From the NCBI GenBank assembly GCA_037443085.1, contig JBBIPA010000054.1, positions 1 through 12,000 on the forward strand: 12,000 nucleotides of DNA. The letters are read 5' to 3'. Origin of the DNA: JBBIPA01 sp037443085 (GTDB lineage: Bacteria > Chloroflexota > Dehalococcoidia > GIF9 > UBA5629). A model generated the notes under the pieces. It searched no databases. It worked only from the letters and a program-made list of their open reading frames with translations, and was not told the DNA's origin. Every line of letters begins with the position of its first letter. Position 1 is the first letter of the stretch. The position numbers were made by a program, and so were the translations under genes. Below are positions 6,961 to 12,000 of this stretch, in pieces.

Positions 6961-9900
6961 CTATGCTTTCTTCAGGTTGCAGAGGAATGCTTTATATTCT
7001 GGAATGGCTGTATTGGCATCGCCGACGTGTGGAGTCAATACATTGGCGCTGGGGCCGGTAACCAATCCTGAATATCCCCAGTGCCAGGGCATTCCGATTT
7101 CGTGGATGACTTTGCCATCTACATTCATGGGCTTGAGGCGTTTGGTAACGAGAGCTATGGCTTCAAATTGTCCTCTGGCGGATTCTACAATTACTTTGCC
7201 GCCATTGGCAACACCCTTCTCCTTTGCCAGTTCCTCGCTTATCTCCACAAACATGTCAGGCTGTAATTCGCAGAGCCAGGACAGATTTCTGCTCATGGGA
7301 CCGGTCTGCCAGTGTTCAACTAGGCGGTAAGTTGTAGCCACATAGGGATATTTGTCTGAGGTGCCTCGCTGACCAGGCGCTGAAGCTCCGATGATGCAGG
7401 TTGGGTTGATTTGAGTGCCTGACATCGGGTTCTTCACCGGGCTTTCCCATGGCTCGTAGTGCTCAGGAAATGGACCATCGGCAAGCCCCATACCGAAGAG
7501 TCTAGCCACACCTTCATTTCTCATGATGAAGGGCAATCTTGTCGCTTTAGGGTCGACTGACATGGGAGGAAAGCCACCGTCAGGAACGTCACCAGTCCAT
7601 TTGCCATCTTTCCACCAGATTACGGGATGTTCCTTGTCCCATGGTTCGCCATTAAGGTCGACAGATGCCCGGTTATAGACCACACGGCGGTTCAGTGGCC
7701 AGCACCATGTCCACTTGGAGTATAAACCGATTTTGTAGGGTGTATCATTAAGGTCACGGCGCTTGGTAAAGTTGCCCTCTTCATTGTAGCAACCGCAGTA
7801 TACCCATTCGCCGCAAGAAGTGGTGCCATCATCCTTGAGGCTGACGAAATTGGTTACCAGTTTGCCGGTAGTTAGGTCATGACCATTAATCTCTCTTAAG
7901 ACCTTGTCTGAACTGGCTGGATGTCCGTTATCCCAGGTCATTTTGAGGATAGGATCGGTATATTTGCCTCCAGATTTGTAAACCTCTTTAATTTTACGCC
8001 CGAGCTCATCTATTATCTCCAGGTCAGCCATAGCCTCACCCGGCGGGTTGGCTGCCTTGTAGCGCCACTGTACCCATCGGCTGCTATTGCTCACTGTACC
8101 TTCTTTCTCATAGTGGCAGGCAGCAGGCAGGACAAATACCTCTGTCTTGATGTTAACGGGATTTGTTCCCGGTCTCTTCCAGAAAGCGGCGGTTTCCGTT
8201 TCCCAGAGGTCGGCAACTACCAGCCATTCTAACTTGTCCATGGCGCCTCTTTCTAGATTAGAATTGGGACCACCGACCGCCGGGTTCTGTCCAAAGCAGA
8301 ACAATCCCTTGATGGTACCTTTGTTCATGGCTTCAAAGAGGGGAATCCAGGAATGGAGGGCGGTAGCATTGCCAGAGACCTTGGGCAAGTAGCCGAAACC
8401 AAAGTCATTATCTTTGGTGGCACCATTGCCATACCATGCTTTTAGTAGGCTGACTACGTATTTTGGGTAGTTGCCCCACCAGTTGGCGCTCAACGGGTCC
8501 TTGGTTGTGGGTGTAAGTCGCTTCAGGTAGTCCTGCAGTGTTACATCCTTGTTGATGACTATGCCCAGGTATCCGGGGAGTATGTGGGCGAGTAGTGCCA
8601 TGTCTGTAGAGCCTTGGACATTGTGCTCGCCGCGCATAGCATAGATACCACCGCCAGATACGCCGATATTAGCAAGTAGCAGTGACAGGATAGCGTAGGC
8701 ACGAATATTTTGTGTGCCATGGGTGTGCTGGGTAGTGCCCATGGCATATAGAATATTCCCTGCTTTGCCCGTTTTTCCTGTGGCGGCAAAGGTTTTACAT
8801 ATTTCCAGGTAGACGTCTTTGGGAGTGCCGGTTATCTTGCTGACCTTGTCAACATCATAGCGGGAGAGATGTTTCTTCATCAGTTGGAATACACAGTTGG
8901 GGTCTTTTAAGGTTTTGTCTCGCTTGGGTACTCCATTCTCATCCAACTGGTATTGCCAGGTGGCTGTATTGTAGCTTCTGGCATCAGCATTTAATCCGGA
9001 GAATATCCCATCCAGTTCAGCGGGACCTTTGAAGTCTGGATTGATGAGGAAAGGCGCGTTGGTGTACTCGAGGATATAGGTCATAATGTAGTTGCTAGGA
9101 TTCCTCTCTATATCATCAATCACATATTTAATCATGCCGTTGATGAAAGCGATATCAGTACCTGACCTCAAAGGGGCATAGATGTCAGCTTTGGCTGAGG
9201 TGCGGGTGAAACGGGGGTCGACGCTGATGAGCTTGGCGCCTCTTGCTTTAGCTGTCATGATATGCCCGAAAGCAGCGGGGTGATTCTCAGCACAGTTAGC
9301 ACCTATCACTAGAATACAATCGCTGTTGGCGATATCATTCCAGCCATTGGTCATGACACCTCGTCCGAACGACTCTCCCAGAGCCGATACACTGGGAGAG
9401 TGTCATATTCGTGCTTGGTGTTCCAGAAACACCACTCCCAGGGAGCGCATGAGCTTGGAGAGCAGATAGCATTCTTCATTATCGAGTGAGGCACCACCGG
9501 TGCAGGCAATAGCCTCGGTGCGGTTAACGGTGAAATCATCTTTATCCTTCTCAATCCAGTTATTGTCGCGAGTGTTCTTAATCCTCTTGGCAATCTCGGT
9601 CATTGCCCAGCCCCAGGACTTTTCCTCCCATTTGGTGGAGACTGGCGCGCGGTACAGGACTTTCTTTAAACGAAGGCGATTGTGAGCAGATAGCTGGAAT
9701 TGAGCGCCTCCTTTAGCACAGGCGCCGCCCTGGTTGATAGGATGTTCCGGGTCTCCTTCCACGTTCACTGCGGAGCCATTGCTAGAAGCGACCACAAATC
9801 CGCAGCCCACACCGCAAAAAGGACAGATGGTGGTTGTTTCTCCAATTTTCTTGTGCAGGGGAATTGACTTGGGTGGTTCTGCAGCCAGTCCGGTTTTTGG

Positions 9901-9966
9901 AGTGGATAAGCCCATAACGGCTGCTGCACCAGACAGCTTCAGAAACTCTCGCCGACTTAGTTCCAT
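6961..9966 (-). CDS. fdhA: Selenocysteine-containing formate dehydrogenase catalytic (alpha) subunit, Tat-exported
   Basis: Oxidises formate to CO2 at a molybdenum or tungsten bis-pterin site. Read through the in-frame TGA (9405-9403) as Sec188, it is 1001 residues, near the 1015 of E. coli FdnG. The N-terminus MELSRREFLK plus a hydrophobic stretch to about residue 28 is a twin-arginine signal, so the enzyme should act outside the membrane. C48, C51, C55 and C83 (CPFCGVGC) bind a [4Fe-4S] cluster. Just before the TGA is LEHQARI; just after are HSPSV and later FGRGVMTNGW, the standard setting of the active-site Sec (or Cys) and its His (H189). The C-terminal 120 residues are the pterin-dinucleotide-binding domain. 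AAGGAG lies seven bases before the ATG. Simple gene calling would split it into a 187-residue and a 797-residue piece. Confidence 0.95.
9373..9405 (-). promoter_or_regulatory. Sec UGA codon and SECIS-like stem-loop in fdhA
   Basis: After the UGA (9405-9403) and two bases, CTCTCCCAG (9400-9392) pairs perfectly with CTGGGAGAG (9381-9373) across a 10-base loop TGTATCGGCT. A strong hairpin directly 3' of a Sec UGA, inside the coding frame, is the bacterial SECIS arrangement bound by the SelB winged-helix domain. The loop has a G in its first two bases, as expected. The loop starts 12 bases after the UGA, closer than the 19 in E. coli fdhF. Confidence 0.85.
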
Positions 9967-10178
9967 AGAATCTCTCCTTTATCGATATTCAGCTTATGTA
10001 GGTGAGTTTGTTCTCACGTTGGGCACTTCCTCTGATTTATTATACGATTGTGATTGAGATAAGTAATGAGAAGGCAGAATAGAAGAAACAGCCAAGTATT
10101 TGTAGATGTACTTTTGAATGGTGCGTAATTGATTTAGAGCCATCTGGTGAATTGAATTTATCCGCCTGTACTAGCCAA
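9967..10178 (-). promoter_or_regulatory. Long 5' leader of fdhA
   Basis: About 212 untranslated bases separate the predicted start of transcription from the fdhA ATG. The stretch holds AAGGAG for fdhA (about 9975-9980). A small inverted repeat GTGAG-N6-CTCAC (10002-10017) lies about 40 bases before the ATG. A possible second -10 box TATAAT is at 10044-10039, with only a poor -35 (ATTACT at 17 bases). I see no gene in it. Confidence 0.45.
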
Positions 10179-10184
10179 GGCGGA
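10161..10184. repeat. Inverted repeat at the fdh transcription start (possible operator)
   Basis: TCCGCC (10161-10166) and GGCGGA (10179-10184) are perfect inverted 6-mers separated by 12 bases. The repeat abuts the -10 box and covers the predicted start site, so it could be an operator, or a hairpin at the 5' end of the transcript. Confidence 0.45.
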
Positions 10185-10213
10185 ATTATAGACAGCACTC
10201 GAAATTTTGTCAA
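10185..10213 (-). promoter_or_regulatory. Consensus sigma70-type promoter of the fdh operon
   Basis: On the minus strand TTGACA (10213-10208), a 17-base spacer and TATAAT (10190-10185) match the consensus at all twelve positions. It reads leftward into fdhA; transcription should begin near 10178. Two inverted repeats overlap it, one across the -35 and one directly after the -10, which suggests repression rather than low intrinsic strength. Confidence 0.85.
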
Positions 10214-10218
10214 ATTTC
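10201..10218. repeat. 18-bp palindrome over the fdh -35 box (possible operator)
   Basis: GAAATTT-TGTC-AAATTTC is a perfect 7+7 inverted repeat with a 4-base centre. It fully contains the -35 hexamer on the minus strand. Position and symmetry fit a dimeric regulator site; the binding protein is unknown. Confidence 0.5.
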
Positions 10219-10237
10219 TCCACAGGTTTTTGGGACT

Positions 10238-10268
10238 GTCCAGGTACTTTTTTTAGAAAAAGTAGGAC
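10238..10268. repeat. 31-base AT-cored inverted repeat upstream of the fdh promoter
   Basis: TACTTTTT (10245-10252) and AAAAAGTA (10257-10264) are perfect inverted 8-mers around TTAG. They are flanked by GTCC (10238-10241) and GGAC (10265-10268), with AGG as a bulge on one side. It lies 25 bases upstream of the fdh -35. It could be a regulator site, a cruciform or hairpin, or a remnant of a mobile-element end; nothing decides between these. Confidence 0.5.
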
Positions 10269-10323
10269 ATATTATCCGTTAATATCATGCATTTGTCTGA
10301 TATTCAGCTAGATGTAATTGGAT

Positions 10324-10329
10324 TACAAT
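10324..10329 (+). promoter_or_regulatory. Possible -10 box for the 148-residue membrane protein
   Basis: TACAAT matches the -10 consensus at 5 of 6 positions, with a weak -35 (TATTCA, 10301-10306) at 17 bases. Transcription from it would start near 10336 and yield a leader of about 250 bases. A second TATAAT at 10414-10419 has no recognisable -35. Confidence 0.3.
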
Positions 10330-10342
10330 ATGAGTAGTTTAA

Positions 10343-10449
10343 GCGGTTGGTGCAAGGCCGTTTATCGCAGGAGCACCGAGATAAAAGAGACACGCGAGCG
10401 CTGTAACCGTAAATATAATTCTAAAGTAATTTGAGCAGGTTTGCGATAA
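10343..10449 (+). promoter_or_regulatory. Possible structured leader RNA upstream of the 148-residue membrane protein
   Basis: Two nested stems can form: GCGGTT/AACCGT (10343-10348 with 10405-10410, one G-U pair) and, directly inside it, GGTGC/GCACC (10349-10353 with 10373-10377). The loop of the inner stem contains TTATCGC (10362-10368), exactly complementary to GCGATAA (10443-10449), which lies next to GGAGGTG. I could not match it to a riboswitch family I know. No covariation can be judged from one sequence. Confidence 0.3.
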
Positions 10450-10504
10450 GGAGGTGTAGAGTAGAGAGCAGGATAAAATGAATAACAATCGTGGAGGTAA
10501 GGGG

Positions 10505-10529
10505 GTACTGCTTGATGGTTTAGCAGTAC
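10505..10529 (+). repeat. Hairpin in the leader of the 148-residue membrane protein
   Basis: GTACTGC (10505-10511) and GCAGTAC (10523-10529) are perfect inverted 7-mers around an 11-base loop. They are followed by ATTTTCTG, a poor U tract. It lies about 55 bases before the start codon and could be an attenuator, a stability element or an operator. Confidence 0.45.
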
Positions 10530-10585
10530 ATTTTCTGTAGCATTCAAGGAAAGCTAAGTTTTAATAAAAGGAGGCAAAATAAAAA

Positions 10586-11032
10586 ATGGCAGGTAAAAGT
10601 ACCAAGGTAGCAGCAATTGTTTTAGCGGTGTTTGCGGTGATTAGCTTGGTTTTCGGAGCGGTGTTTATCTATCAAGGAGTCAATGCCAATAAAATGCTGG
10701 TAGATTCGTTGGTAGCAGAGAAGGTAAAGTACGAAGCACCGGATGCCAAGGGGGCCATACAGGGCGTAATAGATACTCCCGAAGAAGCGGCGGCAATGTC
10801 CCGTATAATCAGGGAGCACAGGATAACCAACTATGGTTATTATGCCGAACTGAAGAGGGATGACCCCAAAAGAGTTGAAATTCTGAAAGCAATTACGATG
10901 GAAAATTCTCTTAATCTGGCACAGATGGGTTTTAGTCTGGCTATCATGGTTATCGTCACCGGTGTTTTCATGGTAGTTGTGGCATTAGCTCTGGGAACAG
11001 TGGCATTTGTCATCCGTCCCAGATCAAACTAG
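10586..11032 (+). CDS. Two-TM membrane protein of unknown function
   Basis: A 148-residue protein I cannot assign to a named family. Two hydrophobic helices are plain: about 8-30, after a basic N-terminus MAGKSTK, and about 114-143, before a basic tail IRPRSN. The positive-inside rule puts both ends in the cytosol and an 80-residue, charged, helix-prone loop (about 31-112) outside. That loop has TPEEAAAMSRIIREHRI and NYGYYAELKRDDP. There are no cysteines and no catalytic motif. AGGAGG (10569-10574) lies 11 bases before the ATG, rather far but in a purine-rich leader. It stands alone between the fdh promoter region and the response regulator, divergent from fdh, with a possible terminator after it. 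A small sensor, a stress or envelope protein, or a subunit of a membrane complex are all possible. Confidence 0.85.
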   Translation: MAGKSTKVAAIVLAVFAVISLVFGAVFIYQGVNANKMLVDSLVAEKVKYEAPDAKGAIQGVIDTPEEAAAMSRIIREHRITNYGYYAELKRDDPKRVEILKAITMENSLNLAQMGFSLAIMVIVTGVFMVVVALALGTVAFVIRPRSN

Positions 11033-11086
11033 GGTTTAGCTTATCGTTGCATAAATACAGTGAAAAGGGTAATTAGTTAAAGCCAG

Positions 11087-11157
11087 ATTCCCCGCATTTT
11101 ACGTTTAAAGTAGTGCCACCTGTTACGTATGATGTGGGGAATGTTGTTTTTAGTTTT
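11087..11157 (+). terminator. Probable intrinsic terminator after the 148-residue membrane protein gene
   Basis: ATTCCCCGCAT (11087-11097) pairs with ATGTGGGGAAT (11132-11142), 11 bp with one G-U. A 5-bp inner stem TACGT/ACGTA (11100-11104 with 11125-11129) continues it past a small internal loop. GTTGTTTTTAGTTTTT follows as a T-rich tail. It begins 55 bases after the stop codon. The apical loop (20 bases) is large for a terminator, so confidence is moderate. Confidence 0.55.
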
Positions 11158-11179
11158 TCCCGAGCAATAGTTTCTCTTG

Positions 11180-11185
11180 TATAAT
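11180..11185 (+). promoter_or_regulatory. -10 box for the response-regulator gene
   Basis: A perfect TATAAT lies 34 bases before the chosen ATG (11220). The -35 at 17 bases (TTCCCG) is poor, which fits a regulated or activator-dependent promoter. It overlaps an upstream in-frame ATG at 11184, arguing that this ATG is not used. Confidence 0.5.
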
Positions 11186-11219
11186 GGATTCGAGATTCCG
11201 ACTAATTGCGAGGTATCTT

Positions 11220-11867
11220 ATGAGTAAAATAAGAATACTTGTGGTAGACGATCATGCCATGATGAGAGATGGAATCAGGGCTCTGCTTGGTTTGCAGAAT
11301 GATATCGAACTTGTGGGTGAGGCGTCTGAGGGAAAGGAGGCGGTGGAACTGGTGGAGGATATGAACCCCGATGTGGTGGTTATGGATATCGCTATGCCGT
11401 TTATGGATGGTCTGGAGGCAACGCGCCGTATTATGAAGAAAAACCCCAGAGTGAAGGTGCTGGTTCTTACTCAACACAGCAATAGAGAGTATATTTTATC
11501 GGCCATTAAGGCGGGAGCAGCAGGGTATGTACCTAAGAGGGCTTTGGGTTCAGAACTAGTTTCTGCTATAAGGGCAGTGCATCGAGGCGAATCTTTCTTG
11601 TATCCATCGGTAGCAGCAGTGCTGATTGAAGATTACCGGCAGAAGGCAGACGTCGAACCTTATGACCTCCTGACTGCTAGAGAGCGGGAGGTGCTGAAAT
11701 TAATCGTAGAAGGGCATACCAGTAAGGAAATTGCCAATCTCCTGGTTATCAGCTTGAAAACTGTGATGGGGCATCGGGCTAAAATAATGGAAAAACTAGG
11801 TTTACATAATCGTACTGAATTAATTAAATATGCAGTGCGTAAAGGTTTGGTAAATGTAGATACGTGA
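11220..11867 (+). CDS. NarL/FixJ-family response regulator (REC + LuxR-type HTH)
   Basis: A 215-residue two-component response regulator and probable DNA-binding transcription factor. The receiver domain (about 3-120) has the acidic pair D10/D11, the phosphoacceptor D56 in VVVMDIAMP, T84 and K106. The output domain (about 148-212) begins LTAREREVLKLI and contains the LuxR recognition-helix region SLKTVMGHRAKIMEKL. The family often has an acidic residue where this sequence has M or G (VMGH), a minor departure. The ATG at 11220 is preferred because GAGGT lies five bases upstream; a start at 11184 would sit on the -10 box. No histidine kinase is visible beside it, so it is an orphan within this window. 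Control of the nearby fdh promoter is possible but only by proximity. Confidence 0.95.
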   Translation: MSKIRILVVDDHAMMRDGIRALLGLQNDIELVGEASEGKEAVELVEDMNPDVVVMDIAMPFMDGLEATRRIMKKNPRVKVLVLTQHSNREYILSAIKAGAAGYVPKRALGSELVSAIRAVHRGESFLYPSVAAVLIEDYRQKADVEPYDLLTAREREVLKLIVEGHTSKEIANLLVISLKTVMGHRAKIMEKLGLHNRTELIKYAVRKGLVNVDT

Positions 11868-11898
11868 CTCGTAGCCCTTATATCAATCTAGATTGTGA

Positions 11899-11927
11899 GG
11901 CTCTAACCCAAAGGGTTAGAGCCTTTT
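11899..11927 (+). terminator. Strong intrinsic terminator after the response regulator
   Basis: GGCTCTAACCC and GGGTTAGAGCC form a perfect 11-bp stem with an AAA loop, followed by TTTT. It lies about 30 bases after the stop codon. With AAAA-poor flanks on the other strand it is mainly a rightward terminator. Confidence 0.9.
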
Positions 11928-12000
11928 GATTAGCTACAAAATGGGGCAATACGAGGTAAAATAACCTAAAAAACATTAAACTGTTAGCTTCATGACTTTT

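Noticed and set aside
9351..9593. An open frame on the minus strand that crosses the fdhA TGA in another frame, suggesting a frameshift join
   Set aside because: The two fdhA parts are already in one frame and the TGA falls at the known Sec position, so no frameshift is needed.
10231..10268. End of an insertion sequence
   Set aside because: No transposase gene, second end or target duplication is visible in the window.
10343..10410. A known riboswitch (cyclic-di-GMP, cobalamin, molybdenum cofactor, guanidine, glycine)
   Set aside because: None of the conserved cores I remember for these families is present; only generic stems can be drawn.
10478..10540. A 20-codon open frame (MNNNRGGKGVLLDGLAVHFL) in the leader of the two-TM protein gene
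   Set aside because: The nearest good Shine-Dalgarno (AAGGAGGT) is more than 20 bases away, and the frame runs through a perfect hairpin; a leader peptide is possible but unsupported.
11184..11219. A 12-codon N-terminal extension of the response regulator
   Set aside because: The ATG at 11184 overlaps the -10 box and has no ribosome site, while the ATG at 11220 has GAGGT five bases upstream and gives the usual receiver N-terminus.

Overview
The window is bacterial DNA carrying a membrane-bound, selenocysteine-containing formate dehydrogenase together with much of the apparatus needed to make and export it. The bacterial assignment rests on sigma70-type -35/-10 boxes, Shine-Dalgarno sites, a SelB with a bacterial-type winged-helix tail, and a tRNA-Sec with an 8-bp acceptor stem and a 5-bp T stem. 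The gene content points to an anaerobe that oxidises formate at the outer face of the membrane. My guess at lineage is Chloroflexota, class Dehalococcoidia or a relative. It rests only on the look of the LuxR-type regulator and the small two-TM protein, and should be held loosely.

Layout. On the + strand at the left, selB (87-1934) encodes the selenocysteine-specific elongation factor. Facing it, and ending only 4 bases away, is a long leftward array read from about 10178 down to 1939: fdhA (9966-6961), fdhB, fdhC, fdhE, tatA, tatB-like, tatC, tRNA-Sec (3106-3010), a small C2H2/zinc-ribbon protein and a membrane-anchored zinc-ribbon/FN3-like protein. fdhA is interrupted by an in-frame TGA (9405-9403), which I read as Sec188. 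It is followed two bases later by a perfect 9-bp stem-loop, the expected SECIS position. A consensus promoter (TTGACA-17-TATAAT) lies about 210 bases upstream of fdhA. A second good promoter (TTGACC-17-TATAAT) sits between fdhE and tatA.

The genes fit together as a pathway. tRNA-Sec and SelB decode the fdhA UGA. FdhA carries a twin-arginine signal peptide and needs the Tat translocase encoded downstream. FdhE is the accessory protein for FDH maturation. FdhB (four [4Fe-4S] clusters) and FdhC (cytochrome b) carry electrons from formate into the membrane. selA and selD are not in the window.

To the right, a 619-base intergenic region (9967-10585) holds the fdh promoter with two inverted repeats, a 31-base inverted repeat, and a possibly structured leader for a + strand gene encoding an unrecognised 148-residue, two-TM membrane protein (10586-11032). 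A NarL/FixJ-family response regulator (11220-11867) follows and is closed by a strong intrinsic terminator. No sensor kinase is visible beside it. I saw no mobile element, CRISPR array or rRNA.
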